64,000 nucleotides of DNA from Bacteroidales bacterium UBA3810 (GTDB taxonomy: Bacteria > Bacteroidota > Bacteroidia > Bacteroidales > Paludibacteraceae): positions 1,020 through 65,019 of the forward strand of contig DFEE01000032.1 of the NCBI GenBank assembly GCA_002368645.1, read 5' to 3'. The notes beneath the pieces are model-generated. The model was not told the DNA's origin, made no database searches, and worked only from the letters and a program-made list of their open reading frames with translations. Both the position numbers and the translations under genes were made by a program. Shown in pieces: positions 23,709-32,174 of this stretch (position 1 is the first letter of the stretch; the number at the start of each line of letters is the position of its first letter).

Positions 23709-25508
23709 TTACTCGTCCGAGAAATGGACGAGTACATGACGGTAGGAGTTGAAGATTTGGGACTTGGAAACCATTCCTTTATAGTGTCTGGATTGGTCCA
23801 CGACCGGTAAGTTCCATGCCCCTGTGTCTTCAAAGGTCTTCATGACCTTTTCCATTGACCAATCATCGCGAATAACGGCTTGCGGATAGGACATCAAGTC
23901 CTTGACCGTGAACCGCTTATAGAGTCGTGGCTGGAACATGATATTGCGGACTTCATCAAGCAGTAATATGCCCTGCAGGCGTCCGCGTTGGTCCACTACG
24001 GGGAAGATATTGCGGTGGGAAGCGGCGATAACCTTGACCAATTGGCCTAAAGTCATATCGGGTGTGACGGTCGTGAGATCAGTTTCCAATACGGAGTCCA
24101 TCTTGAGCAGCGTCAAGACCGAACGGTCTTTGTTGTGGGTCAAAAGTTCGCCCTTTTGGGCAAGTCGCATCGCATAGAGAGAGTGCTTCTCAAAGAGCAT
24201 AATGGTCATATATGAAAAGACCGAGACAATCATCAAAGGCATAAAGAGGTGGTAACCTCCTGTCAATTCTGCAATTAGAAATATTCCCGTCAGCGGGGCG
24301 TGCATGACTCCTGACATCAGTCCTGCCATGCCCGCCATAATGAAGTTCGCCTCAGGTGCTACCGCTAAAGCAGGATGCGCAAAACAAATGATATTGTAAA
24401 GACGGATAAACACAAACCCCGTAATGGCCCCCATGAAGAGCGAAGGCGCAAAAATACCGCCAACACCGCCACCACCATTGGTGGCTACGGAAGCCACTAT
24501 CTTAATTAACACAATGACAGCATAATAGACCAACACCATCCAAATGGTCGAGTTGAGGCTTGCAATAGGAGACATGGCAAAGTCTTGAAGAATATGGCCA
24601 TCCATAAGGTGCTGAATAACAGTATAACCTTCACCATAAAGCGGCGGGAAAAGGTAAATAAGTATCCCTAAAGTTACGCCTCCAACCAATGCTTTGCCCC
24701 AGAAGGAAGTTATATGTTCTTTGAACCAAGTCTCCAGCCCATTCATGCCCCTTGTAAAGTACAGACTGACAAAGCCGCAAAGGACCCCTAATAGCAGGTA
24801 GAGCGGGATACGGCTCAAGGTGAATGGCTCTGTAACCTCCAAGGGGAACATCGGCTCCATCCCGTTGAAAACATAGGCAATTGCCGTTGCAGTGATGGAA
24901 GAGATGAGCAAGGGGGATATGTTGGTCATTGTCAGGTCAATAAGCAGTACTTCAAGGGTGAAAACCAATCCCGCTATCGGGGCTTCAAAAATGCCTCCGA
25001 TAGCTCCGGCAGCACCGCAACCGACCATGAGCATAAGCGTTTTTTGGTCCAAGTGGAAGAGTTTGCCCAAATTAGACCCGATAGCTGCGCCCGTGAGCAC
25101 AATAGGCGCTTCGGCACCGACGGAACCTCCAAAACCGATTGTCAATGCCGAACCTACGACTGAGGACCACATATTATGTGCCTTGATGATGGATTTGCGT
25201 TGGGAGATGGCGTAGAGAATCTTAGTAACACCATGCCCGATGTCGTCTTTGACGATATACCGAACGAAAAGAGCGGACAAAATTATACCCACCATGGGGG
25301 TTAGAAAATACCAATAGGTGTGGGTGTCGTGCACCAAGATATTTTCCACAAACAACTGAATCCAATGGATAAATGTCTTCAGAAGAACAGCTGCTAATGC
25401 CGAAAAAGCACCGACGAAGAAAGAGAGAATAAGAATAAGTGAACGCTCGGAGAGATACTTTTCCCTCCATTCAATCAGTACATTATAGAACCGAAAGCCT
25501 TTTTTCAT
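23709..25508 (-). CDS. ClC-type chloride channel/antiporter with CBS domains
   Basis: A 599-residue inner-membrane protein with about ten hydrophobic helices. The ClC filter signatures are visible: GGSVGAEAPIV (the GxEGP-type gate, with Glu present), and GGGGVGGIFAPSLFMGA. From about residue 470 two CBS domains follow (VTPDMTLGQLV..., then DLMSYPQAVI...), which bind nucleotides and gate many ClC proteins. It should exchange chloride for protons or let chloride pass. It is the last gene of a likely operon after obg, 3 bp away. Convergent with the lipoprotein gene upstream in the window. Confidence 0.9.
   Translation of the reverse strand: MKKGFRFYNVLIEWREKYLSERSLILILSFFVGAFSALAAVLLKTFIHWIQLFVENILVHDTHTYWYFLTPMVGIILSALFVRYIVKDDIGHGVTKILYAISQRKSIIKAHNMWSSVVGSALTIGFGGSVGAEAPIVLTGAAIGSNLGKLFHLDQKTLMLMVGCGAAGAIGGIFEAPIAGLVFTLEVLLIDLTMTNISPLLISSITATAIAYVFNGMEPMFPLEVTEPFTLSRIPLYLLLGVLCGFVSLYFTRGMNGLETWFKEHITSFWGKALVGGVTLGILIYLFPPLYGEGYTVIQHLMDGHILQDFAMSPIASLNSTIWMVLVYYAVIVLIKIVASVATNGGGGVGGIFAPSLFMGAITGFVFIRLYNIICFAHPALAVAPEANFIMAGMAGLMSGVMHAPLTGIFLIAELTGGYHLFMPLMIVSVFSYMTIMLFEKHSLYAMRLAQKGELLTHNKDRSVLTLLKMDSVLETDLTTVTPDMTLGQLVKVIAASHRNIFPVVDQRGRLQGILLLDEVRNIMFQPRLYKRFTVKDLMSYPQAVIRDDWSMEKVMKTFEDTGAWNLPVVDQSRHYKGMVSKSQIFNSYRHVLVHFSDE
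23711..23735. terminator. Terminator stem overlapping the end of the ClC gene
   Basis: TACTCGTCC (23711-23719) pairs perfectly with GGACGAGTA (23727-23735) around a 7-nt loop. It lies just after the plus-strand lipoprotein stop and inside the last codons of the minus-strand ClC gene. Confidence 0.55.
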
Positions 25509-25511
25509 GCC

Positions 25512-26687
25512 TTATTCGTCCCAACCGATACCTTTGTATTTGGAGAGATCCCATTCCTCATCTACTTCGTTGAGATAGATGGTTTCGGGCTCCTCTTCCT
25601 CCGTTTCAGACTCATCGGGGCGTTCAATCTGTTTAACCTCAATGGGGGCGTGGGAGATTTCGATGATGCGGTTCTGCTCTTTTTGGAGTTCAGCCCAAAG
25701 GGCATCCTTCAGTTCTTGTATGCCGATTCCCGCAACGGAGGAAATCTTATAGACAGGGATGTCAATGTCCAATTGGTCAATAGACTGCTTAGGTGCGGTC
25801 ACTTCCTCCGAGGCTTCGTCCGGCTCGATATCGCACTTAGTGACGGCTAATATGCGGGCTTTAGTGAGCAGTTCCGGATTATATTTTTCAAGCTCTGCGA
25901 GCAAAATATGATATTCTTTGACAATGTCTTCAGAGGTGATGGGCACCATGAAGAGCAGGACGGCATTGCGCTCAATATGTCTGAGGAACCGCAAGCCGAG
26001 TCCTTTACCTTCTGCTGCTCCCTCAATAATACCGGGAATGTCAGCCATGCAGAAGGATTGATTGTCCCTCACCGAAACAATTCCAAGTTGCGGTGTCAGG
26101 GTTGTGAAGGGGTAGTCTGCTATCTCCGGTTTAGCGGCAGAAACGACCGAGAGAAGCGTTGATTTACCGGCATTGGGGAAACCGACCAGTCCTACATCAG
26201 CGAGGACTTTGAGTTGTAAAATGATGTTGCGTTCAATGGCAGGTTCTCCGGGTTGGGCATAGCGCGGGGTTTGGTTTGTCGCGGTTTTGAAATGCCAGTT
26301 ACCGAGTCCGCCACGACCGCCTTTAAGGAGGACTATACGCTCGCCGTGCTCCTTTACTTCGGTGAGGAACTCACCTGTGTCACCGTCATAGACGACTGTT
26401 CCGCAAGGCACCTGGATAATCTTATCCTCGCCGTCCTTGCCGGTTGAACGGTCCTTGGACCCGTTTCCTCCATCCGTCGCCATGATATGTTTCTGGTACT
26501 TAAGATGGAGGAGGGTCCATAGATTGCGATTGCCTTCTAAAATGATATGCCCGCCTCGTCCTCCATCGCCACCGTCAGGACCACCTTTCGGTACATACTT
26601 GGCGCGGTGCAAGTGCATGGCACCTGCGCCTCCCTTGCCGGAACGGCAATAAATCTTGACATAATCGATGAAGTTGGGTTGTGACAT
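25512..26687 (-). CDS. obgE: GTPase Obg/CgtA
   Basis: A 391-residue ribosome-associated GTPase involved in late 50S assembly and stress control. The Gly-rich Obg domain occupies about 1-160 (KGGPDGGDGGRGGH near 34-47). The G domain begins with GFPNAGKST (169-177), followed by the switch DIPGIIEGA and the TKCD specificity motif. The acidic C-terminal tail (ETEEEEPE...) is typical of Bacteroidetes members. It starts 12 bp after adk and ends 3 bp before the ClC gene. Confidence 0.95.
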   Translation of the reverse strand: MSQPNFIDYVKIYCRSGKGGAGAMHLHRAKYVPKGGPDGGDGGRGGHIILEGNRNLWTLLHLKYQKHIMATDGGNGSKDRSTGKDGEDKIIQVPCGTVVYDGDTGEFLTEVKEHGERIVLLKGGRGGLGNWHFKTATNQTPRYAQPGEPAIERNIILQLKVLADVGLVGFPNAGKSTLLSVVSAAKPEIADYPFTTLTPQLGIVSVRDNQSFCMADIPGIIEGAAEGKGLGLRFLRHIERNAVLLFMVPITSEDIVKEYHILLAELEKYNPELLTKARILAVTKCDIEPDEASEEVTAPKQSIDQLDIDIPVYKISSVAGIGIQELKDALWAELQKEQNRIIEISHAPIEVKQIERPDESETEEEEPETIYLNEVDEEWDLSKYKGIGWDE

Positions 26688-26699
26688 AATGCGGCAAAC

Positions 26700-27320
26700 T
26701 TATTTTACAGGATTGGCAGGTGCAGGAGCGGGAACCTTACCGGCATTAGCTACGATAGGATCCAAGATGTGCTGCATCTGTGCAAATGTGCAATCGGGGT
26801 TAATATTGGAGTTTACCATGAAATACTCGTGGCGCTTGATGTAATATTCACTTACAGCCATGGTCACCTCGTGGTAAACACGCATTCTTTTCTTAATAGT
26901 CGGATAATTGTCATCGGCACGACCGGATGTCTTTCCGCGGTTGAGAAGGCGCTCAATGATAACATCTTCGTCGGCATAGAGCTCGATCATGACAGCTTTC
27001 ATCTTGCGACGTTTCATCATGAGCGTGAGGGCTTCAGCCTGCTCTACTGTACGGGGATAACCATCAAGAATAACGCCGGGGCACTTCGGATCGAGGTCAT
27101 CGAAATAATGCTCAAGCAAGTGAATCATCTTATGGTCCGGAACGAGTTGGCCGGCAGCGATGATGGACTCTAACTCTTTACCGAGTTCGGTTCCCGCTTT
27201 GATTTCGCTACGGAGAAGGTCACCCGTTGAGAGGTGCTCGAGATGATACTTTTTAACAATGGAGTCCGAAATGGTTCCTTTACCTGACCCCGGAGGGCCT
27301 CCTAAAATAATGTTAAACAT
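26700..27320 (-). CDS. adk: Adenylate kinase
   Basis: A 206-residue enzyme that interconverts ATP + AMP and 2 ADP. The P-loop is GGPPGSGKGT (7-16), the AMP-binding STGDLLR and LDGYPRT motifs follow, and a short LID (LLNRGKTSGRADD) without zinc cysteines marks the short form of Bacteroidetes. The last residues form an Ala/Pro tail beyond the usual length of about 190. Neighbours adk-obg on one strand are conserved in Bacteroidetes. Confidence 0.95.
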   Translation of the reverse strand: MFNIILGGPPGSGKGTISDSIVKKYHLEHLSTGDLLRSEIKAGTELGKELESIIAAGQLVPDHKMIHLLEHYFDDLDPKCPGVILDGYPRTVEQAEALTLMMKRRKMKAVMIELYADEDVIIERLLNRGKTSGRADDNYPTIKKRMRVYHEVTMAVSEYYIKRHEYFMVNSNINPDCTFAQMQHILDPIVANAGKVPAPAPANPVK

Positions 27321-27370
27321 AGTAGTAGTGATTAGAAGTTATAGTTATTTGTGTATTGTTTTTTTTTGAC

Positions 27371-27401
27371 AAAAAACGAGTTGTCCTTACGAACAACTCG
27401 T
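27371..27401 (-). terminator. Terminator of the HU gene
   Basis: Minus-strand stem ACGAGTTGT (27401-27393) with ACAACTCGT (27384-27376), followed by a T-run (27375-27370 are A on the plus strand). Confidence 0.8.
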
Positions 27402-27420
27402 CTTAAAGCAAAGTTGCTTA

Positions 27421-27684
27421 TTAGAGAGCCATTTTGGCGCCGGCTTTGAATTTAACAACCTTCTTAGCAGGGATTTGGATTTTAGCCTTGGTAGCAGGAT
27501 TGATACCTTCGTGAGCAGGTTTGTTCACTACGTTGAAGGAACCAAAACCAATGAGTTGAACGCTCTCATCTTTCTTAAGAGCTTCAATAACGGCTTCCAT
27601 TGCAGCGTCAATAACGGCAGCGGCATTTACTTTTGAAACCTCAGCTTTAGCTGCAACGGCAGCTACGAGTTCAGCTTTATTCAT
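27421..27684 (-). CDS. HU-family DNA-binding protein
   Basis: An 87-residue histone-like protein that bends DNA and compacts the nucleoid. It begins MNKAELVAAVAAKAEVSK and contains the helical dimer core, the GFGSF turn and the NPATKAKIQIPA arm segment with its intercalating Pro. It has its own promoter and terminator, so it is monocistronic. Which HU paralogue it is cannot be told. Confidence 0.95.
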   Translation of the reverse strand: MNKAELVAAVAAKAEVSKVNAAAVIDAAMEAVIEALKKDESVQLIGFGSFNVVNKPAHEGINPATKAKIQIPAKKVVKFKAGAKMAL

Positions 27685-27752
27685 AACGATTGAATTTAAA
27701 GTTAATAATTAAACGTTTAATTATAATCCGGCTCTCAAACCGAATTCGACTG

Positions 27753-27784
27753 CAAAGATATAAAAAAAAATACACTTATGCAAA
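27753..27784 (-). promoter_or_regulatory. Promoter of the HU gene
   Basis: Minus strand TTTG (27784-27781) and TATCTTTG (27760-27753), 20-bp spacer; leader about 60 nt with an AAACGTTT palindrome near 27712. Confidence 0.8.
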
Positions 27785-27851
27785 AATTTGCCTCCAAAAA
27801 ATGACAATTTTATGCAAAAATCGTTTTTTTTAGTATTTTTGCATGATTTTT

Positions 27852-27883
27852 GTTGGTTATATCAGAAAAAAATACTAATTTTG
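27852..27883 (+). promoter_or_regulatory. Promoter of the rhomboid gene
   Basis: GTTG (27852-27855) and TAATTTTG (27876-27883), 20-bp spacer, divergent from the HU promoter. Confidence 0.7.
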
Positions 27884-27906
27884 CAGCCCGTAAAGTTTAT
27901 TACACT

Positions 27907-28638
27907 ATGAGAAATTTACCGACTATAACCAAAGCGATTCTTTTATTGAATGTGTTGATGTGGCTGGCGGATATGCTGGCGCGGCAGAGTGGGGTGGCGC
28001 TCTACTCCGTATTAGGATTGCATTATGTGACAGCAGATAGTTTTCACTTCTGGCAGCCGCTGACCTATATGTTTATGCACAGCAATTTCAGCCACCTGTT
28101 TTGCAATATGTTTGCCGTGCTGATGTTTGCTCCTGTCTTGGAGCAATCCTGGGGAGGAAATAAATTCCTTATATATTATATAGTGTCCGGTTTAGGCGCA
28201 GCGCTGACCCAAGAGGCTGTTTGGGCTATCCAACTACATTCGTTGGCAGGAACCTATGGAGACTTATATGCCGCCGGAATGGCTGAGCAAATGGTAACCA
28301 TCGGTGCCAGCGGAGCTGTCTTCGGCATCCTTCTTGCTTTCGCATGGCTCTTCCCCGAAGTCAGTATGTTCCTGCTCTTCATCCCTATCCCCATACGCGC
28401 GCGCACATTCGTATTAATATACGCGGCAATCGAACTTCTGGCGGGTTTCAGCTCCCTCCCCGGGGATAATGTGGCGCATTTCGCCCACTTAGGCGGTATG
28501 CTCTTTGGCTACTTATTGCTGCTCTGGTGGCGGAATAAAGACAAATGGACACGCGGTTTCCAATGGCGCAAACATGACGAAGCTGAAGAAGACCAACGCG
28601 CTGATAACCGCGGCTGGCATTACCATAAAAGGGTATAA
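27907..28638 (+). CDS. Rhomboid intramembrane serine protease
   Basis: The ATG at 27907 lies just after the promoter; the longer frame from 27850 would start inside it. The 243-residue protein has about six to seven membrane helices. The catalytic Ser135 is in GASGAVFG (133-140) and His194 in AHLGG; the HSNFSHLFCNM motif (58-68) provides the oxyanion residues. It cleaves membrane proteins within the bilayer; the substrate is unknown. The charged C-terminal tail is cytoplasmic. Monocistronic, ahead of the ribosomal protein cluster. Confidence 0.92.
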   Translation: MRNLPTITKAILLLNVLMWLADMLARQSGVALYSVLGLHYVTADSFHFWQPLTYMFMHSNFSHLFCNMFAVLMFAPVLEQSWGGNKFLIYYIVSGLGAALTQEAVWAIQLHSLAGTYGDLYAAGMAEQMVTIGASGAVFGILLAFAWLFPEVSMFLLFIPIPIRARTFVLIYAAIELLAGFSSLPGDNVAHFAHLGGMLFGYLLLLWWRNKDKWTRGFQWRKHDEAEEDQRADNRGWHYHKRV

Positions 28639-28671
28639 AATGCTAAAATTCTGCAAAAAAATAAAAATAAA

Positions 28672-28703
28672 TTTGCACACTTCAAAAATTAATTGTAATT
28701 TTG
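28672..28703 (+). promoter_or_regulatory. Promoter of the rpsF-rpsR-rplI operon
   Basis: TTTG (28672-28675) and TAATTTTG (28696-28703), 20-bp spacer. Confidence 0.8.
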
Positions 28704-28745
28704 CAGGCTTTTTCGCGCGAATCGGGCTTTGCCACGCCGCGGAAA
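28704..28745 (+). promoter_or_regulatory. Structured leader of rpsF, candidate S6:S18 binding site
   Basis: The first 40 nt of the predicted mRNA hold a GC-rich fold: GCTTTTT near 28706 faces GGAAAGC near 28743, enclosing GGCTTTGCC and a CCGCGG stretch. Feedback control by the S6:S18 complex on such a leader is known in many bacteria; the match here is by position and general shape only. Confidence 0.35.
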
Positions 28746-28780
28746 GCATAGTATTAATAACTAATTAATTATTTAAATTT

Positions 28781-29146
28781 ATGTTAAACCATTATGAAGC
28801 TGCCTTCGTGCTAACTCCCGTTTTGTCTGAGGCTCAGATGAAGGAGGCAGTTGACAAATTCGAGAAACTTCTCACGGATAATGGAGCAGCCATCCTAAAC
28901 CGCGAGGAGTGGGGTCTGCGCAAACTCGCTTATCCCATCCAAGGCAAAACAACCGGTTTCTATGCTATCATGCAATTTGATGTTGAACCGGCTATTATTG
29001 CGACTCTCGAGACTGAATTCCGTCGTGATGAGCGCGTTATCCGTTTCTTAACGACCCGTCTCGACAAGTATGCGTACGAGTACGCTCAAAAACGTCGTCA
29101 TGCAAAAACGGCAGATGTTGAACCCGCTAAAGTAGAGGAGGCTTAA
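28781..29146 (+). CDS. rpsF: 30S ribosomal protein S6
   Basis: A 121-residue S6 with the typical start NHYEAAFVLTPVLSE, the GLRKLAYPI segment and FRRDERVIRFLTTR, then a short charged tail. It pairs with S18 on the platform of the 30S subunit. The S18 gene follows 2 bp after the stop and L9 is third, the standard bacterial order. Confidence 0.96.
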   Translation: MLNHYEAAFVLTPVLSEAQMKEAVDKFEKLLTDNGAAILNREEWGLRKLAYPIQGKTTGFYAIMQFDVEPAIIATLETEFRRDERVIRFLTTRLDKYAYEYAQKRRHAKTADVEPAKVEEA

Positions 29147-29148
29147 TT

Positions 29149-29409
29149 ATGGCAGAAGAAGTTCGTTATCTCACTCCACAAACCAATTTGGAGAAGAAGA
29201 AAAAGTACTGCCGCTTCAAGAAAGCAGGTATTAAGTACATTGATTACAAAGACCCTGAGTTCCTTAAGAAGTTCCTCAACGAGCAAGGTAAAATCCTGCC
29301 CCGTCGCATCACCGGTACTTCCCTTAAGTTCCAACGCAAAGTGGCCCAAGCTGTTAAGAAAGCACGCCATCTCGCTTTGCTGCCTTACGTAACTGATATG
29401 ATGAAGTAA
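29149..29409 (+). CDS. rpsR: 30S ribosomal protein S18
   Basis: An 86-residue S18 recognised by the YIDYKDPEFLKKFLNEQGKI and RRITGTSLKFQRKV segments and the HLALLPY end. The N-terminal LEKKKKYCRFKKAG has a single Cys, so no complete zinc site. It binds S6 and 16S rRNA. It lies 2 bp after rpsF and 45 bp before rplI. Confidence 0.96.
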   Translation: MAEEVRYLTPQTNLEKKKKYCRFKKAGIKYIDYKDPEFLKKFLNEQGKILPRRITGTSLKFQRKVAQAVKKARHLALLPYVTDMMK

Positions 29410-29454
29410 TCGTTTAATAATGTTTAAGTTTAATCATTTAAAGAGTTAAAGATT

Positions 29455-29898
29455 ATGGAAATTATATTAGTTCAAGACGTAGCCAATCTCGGTTACAAAA
29501 ACGATATCGTTAAGGTTAAGGACGGTTATGGCCGCAACTACTTGATCCCGAACAAATTGGCTATCATCGCCAATGAGTCTAACAAGAAACAGCTGGCTGA
29601 GAACCTCAAACAACAAGCTAAGAAAATCGCGCAAGCTTTGGCTGATGCTCAAGCTCTCGCTGAGAAATTGGCTGCCACTACCATTACTCTTGCTGCTAAA
29701 GCGAATGAGAATGGTAAAATCTTCGGTACCATCACGACCGCACAGGTTAGTGAAGCTCTCGCAGCGCAAGGTATTGAGATTGATAAGAAAGTTATCAGCA
29801 TTGATGAACCTATCCGCGAAATCGGCGAAGCCGTTGCTAACGCTCGTCTGCACCGCGAGGTTAAAGCTGAAATTAAGTTAAACGTAGTAGCAGAATAA
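29455..29898 (+). CDS. rplI: 50S ribosomal protein L9
   Basis: A 147-residue L9 with the N-terminal rRNA-binding part (DVANLGYKNDIVKVKDGYGR, NYLIP), the long connecting helix rich in Lys, Ala and Gln, and the C-terminal domain GKIFGTITTAQVSEAL. Length is normal. It is the third gene of the S6-S18-L9 operon. Confidence 0.96.
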   Translation: MEIILVQDVANLGYKNDIVKVKDGYGRNYLIPNKLAIIANESNKKQLAENLKQQAKKIAQALADAQALAEKLAATTITLAAKANENGKIFGTITTAQVSEALAAQGIEIDKKVISIDEPIREIGEAVANARLHREVKAEIKLNVVAE

Positions 29899-29925
29899 GG
29901 TGGAGAAATGACGGTTCGTGCAAGT

Positions 29926-29952
29926 CGAGTGTAAACGTGTTTACACAACTCG
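29926..29952 (+). promoter_or_regulatory. Hairpin before rpmE
   Basis: GTGTAAAC (29929-29936) pairs perfectly with GTTTACAC (29939-29946), extended by CGA/TCG. There is no T-run, so it looks like a regulatory or processing hairpin between rplI and rpmE rather than a terminator. Confidence 0.45.
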
Positions 29953-29991
29953 ATGAAGCCGAAGCTCCAAAATTTAAATGGATTTTAAATT

Positions 29992-30246
29992 ATGAAACAA
30001 GGAATTCATCCGGACAACTACCGTATAGTAGTGTTCAAAGACATGAGTAATGGTACTCAGTTCTTCAGCCGCTCTACTGCTGCTACGAAGGACACCATTG
30101 ATGTTGATGGCAAAACTTATCCGCTCATTAAGCTGGAAATCTCCAATACTTCGCACCCCTTCTATACCGGTAAGTCGAAGTTGGTTGATACCGCCGGACG
30201 TGTTGATAAGTTCATGAGCCGTTACGGTGAACGCAAACGCAAATAA
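29992..30246 (+). CDS. rpmE: 50S ribosomal protein L31, type B
   Basis: An 84-residue L31 of the B type: it starts MKQGIHPDNYR, has the SNTSHPFYTGK signature and ends FMSRYGERKRK, and it lacks the CxxC zinc cysteines of type A. In zinc-limited cells type B often replaces type A; here it appears to be encoded with other ribosomal genes, so it is probably the constitutive form. A terminator follows. Confidence 0.95.
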   Translation: MKQGIHPDNYRIVVFKDMSNGTQFFSRSTAATKDTIDVDGKTYPLIKLEISNTSHPFYTGKSKLVDTAGRVDKFMSRYGERKRK

Positions 30247-30259
30247 GCGTTTCTAACTT

Positions 30260-30290
30260 AAGGGCAGGCTCATTCAGTCTGCCCTTTTTA
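30260..30290 (+). terminator. Terminator of the ribosomal protein operon
   Basis: AAGGGCAG (30260-30267) with CTGCCCTT (30279-30286), ending in TTTTTA. Confidence 0.85.
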
Positions 30291-30314
30291 TTAACCTTTT
30301 AAGACGAATACACT

Positions 30315-31115
30315 ATGAAAAAACAACTTTGGTTAGAGATGGGCAAACAAACACTCCTCTCAATAGCAATCTTTGCTTGCTTATTTGTTGCACTGTACCT
30401 CGTGGAGCTTTTCATCCCAAGCCTTCATGGTAAACTACTCCAATGGGATAACCTCGCCTTTATTGTCGGTATTCCTGCCTCGGTCATTGGTACGGCATAT
30501 GTCCTCACGATTAAAAACCCCAATAACTACCTGGGTTTCTATTTGGGTATTGTGATGTCGCTACTCCTCGCGTGGCAGTTTTACTTACAAGGGCAATATG
30601 ACTTGGTTATACTATATACTTTATTGTTTGTGCCCTTCCTACTGCGGTCACTTATGACATGGCGCAAGGCGACACTCAATCCCGAGCCTGATGCAGAACC
30701 CTTTGTGCCGTCATTCTTGCATACTAAACAAGTCTTTATCACGCGAATTATATACTGGATCATTATATTGGCGGATTTTGGAGTGGTCACTTACTTGAGT
30801 ATGCGCAATCCGGACGCCGTTATAACGTTGAAAGGCATATTTATCAACCTCACGGGAGCTATGCTTATAGGAAGTTCCATCTTCGCTAACTACTGGCTTA
30901 TCCATAAATCCAACGATGCATGGATTTATTGGGTAATTTACAGCTTAGCCGGTATAGTACTTAACGCCTTGATAGGTAATGCCTTCTCGTTCGTCCTCTT
31001 TACCATGTTCTTGATTATCAATGGTAGCGCACAGGTGGCATGGATTAAAATAACGGACGAACAACACTTAGGTTGGACTGAGCCAATCCACCGTATACTA
31101 AATAGAACTAAATAA
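30315..31115 (+). CDS. PnuC-like vitamin transporter (probable nicotinamide riboside/vitamin uptake)
   Basis: A 266-residue membrane protein with about seven helices. The segments NYLGFYLGIVMSLLLAWQFY, LYTLLFVPFLLRSLMTW and NDAWIYWVIYSLAGIVLNAL resemble the repeated helices and the W..W.. ligand motif of PnuC transporters, which bring in nicotinamide riboside, thiamine or riboflavin by facilitated diffusion. The match is by pattern and the substrate is not clear; an unrelated seven-helix protein remains possible. No kinase or riboswitch is adjacent. Confidence 0.55.
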   Translation: MKKQLWLEMGKQTLLSIAIFACLFVALYLVELFIPSLHGKLLQWDNLAFIVGIPASVIGTAYVLTIKNPNNYLGFYLGIVMSLLLAWQFYLQGQYDLVILYTLLFVPFLLRSLMTWRKATLNPEPDAEPFVPSFLHTKQVFITRIIYWIIILADFGVVTYLSMRNPDAVITLKGIFINLTGAMLIGSSIFANYWLIHKSNDAWIYWVIYSLAGIVLNALIGNAFSFVLFTMFLIINGSAQVAWIKITDEQHLGWTEPIHRILNRTK

Positions 31116-31130
31116 TTAGCTTGGAAAATA

Positions 31131-31153
31131 GGGCACCCGGCATCCTGGTAACC
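31131..31153. repeat. GGATACCR-family 8-bp array, three units (inverted)
   Basis: On the minus strand GGTTACCA, GGATGCCG, GGTGCCC. It occupies the short spacer before rluD. The 18-bp core matches the arrays at 15936 and 56170 with one or two changes. Confidence 0.75.
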
Positions 31154-31177
31154 TGGATAAATAAAACAACTGAACTA

Positions 31178-32086
31178 ATGAGAAAACCCAAAAACGACAC
31201 AGTCTTGAGAGTCAATGAGGAAACGCTCTTACTTCCTTTCCTCATAGCTAAACTCGGAGGAATGACCCGTACAAGTGCTAAACTGCTCTTATCGCACCGC
31301 CAAGTCCTCATCAACCGAACCGTACAGACGCGGCATGATACGCCTCTACACGTTGGCGATGAGGTTACTATCTTAACCGGAAAAGGGAACATTGAACTGA
31401 AGCATCCGAAACTCAAGATTATTTACGAGGACGACCACCTTATTGTTGTTGATAAGAAAGAGGGCTTGCTGACCGTAGCTGCGCAACCCGGAAGTGCAGA
31501 AATGACGGTATTTTCAATCCTCAAAAATTATGTCCGTAAGCAAAATCCCCGCAATGGAATCTTTGTGGTACACCGCCTTGATAGAGAAACAAGCGGCGTG
31601 TTAGTCTTCGCTAAAAGCCCTGAACTGCAACACTATATGCGAGATTACTGGCGACAGCTTGTCACCAAACGGACCTATATCGCCGTCGTGGAAGGAGAAA
31701 TGGACGAGCCCAAAGGCACTATCCGCTCTTGGTTTACAGAGGATAAAAAAAACGCTGTGGTGTATTCTTCACCGGTGGATGATGGTGGCGACTTGGCAAT
31801 AACGCATTACGAAACAATTTCTTCTTCCGAGCACGAGGGACAAATTTATTCGCTCCTCGAACTGCACTTGGAAACTGGTCGTACCAACCAGATTCGTGTC
31901 CACTTGGCGTCTAAAGGTCATCCCGTAGTGGGCGACCGTAAGTATGGACATGGCAATGAGACTTCACCTATTGACAGACTCTGCCTGCATGCTAAGGTCT
32001 TGGAGTTCATTCATCCTGCAACTGAACAAGTAGTCCACTTCGAAAGCCCCGTACCCAAAACCTTCCGCATCCTCGTTAAAGGATAA
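31178..32086 (+). CDS. RluD/RluA-family 23S rRNA pseudouridine synthase
   Basis: The ATG at 31178 is chosen; a TTG-initiated longer frame would translate the tandem repeat before it. The 302-residue protein has an N-terminal S4 RNA-binding domain (about 18-65), then the catalytic domain with HRLDRETSG and nucleophile Asp135, LLELHLETGRTNQIRVH, and the C-terminal RLCLHA motif. It converts uridines of large-subunit rRNA or tRNA to pseudouridine. RluD is the closest type by layout; exact target is not decided by sequence. Confidence 0.9.
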   Translation: MRKPKNDTVLRVNEETLLLPFLIAKLGGMTRTSAKLLLSHRQVLINRTVQTRHDTPLHVGDEVTILTGKGNIELKHPKLKIIYEDDHLIVVDKKEGLLTVAAQPGSAEMTVFSILKNYVRKQNPRNGIFVVHRLDRETSGVLVFAKSPELQHYMRDYWRQLVTKRTYIAVVEGEMDEPKGTIRSWFTEDKKNAVVYSSPVDDGGDLAITHYETISSSEHEGQIYSLLELHLETGRTNQIRVHLASKGHPVVGDRKYGHGNETSPIDRLCLHAKVLEFIHPATEQVVHFESPVPKTFRILVKG

Positions 32087-32120
32087 TCCCGTCTTTTGCA
32101 ATTCATATGTCATGCATAAA

Positions 32121-32152
32121 AAAATACGCCACGCACCCGCGTGACGTATTTT
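32121..32152. terminator. Bidirectional terminator between rluD-like and BspA-like genes
   Basis: AAAATACG and CACGC on the left pair with GCGTG and CGTATTTT on the right around ACCC, with one mismatch. T-runs on both strands serve both convergent genes. Confidence 0.85.
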
Positions 32153-32174
32153 ATTATTCTTTCACCTCTTGTTA

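Noticed and set aside
31121..31177. N-terminal extension of the pseudouridine synthase from a TTG
   Set aside because: The extension translates the 8-bp tandem repeat and has no family match.
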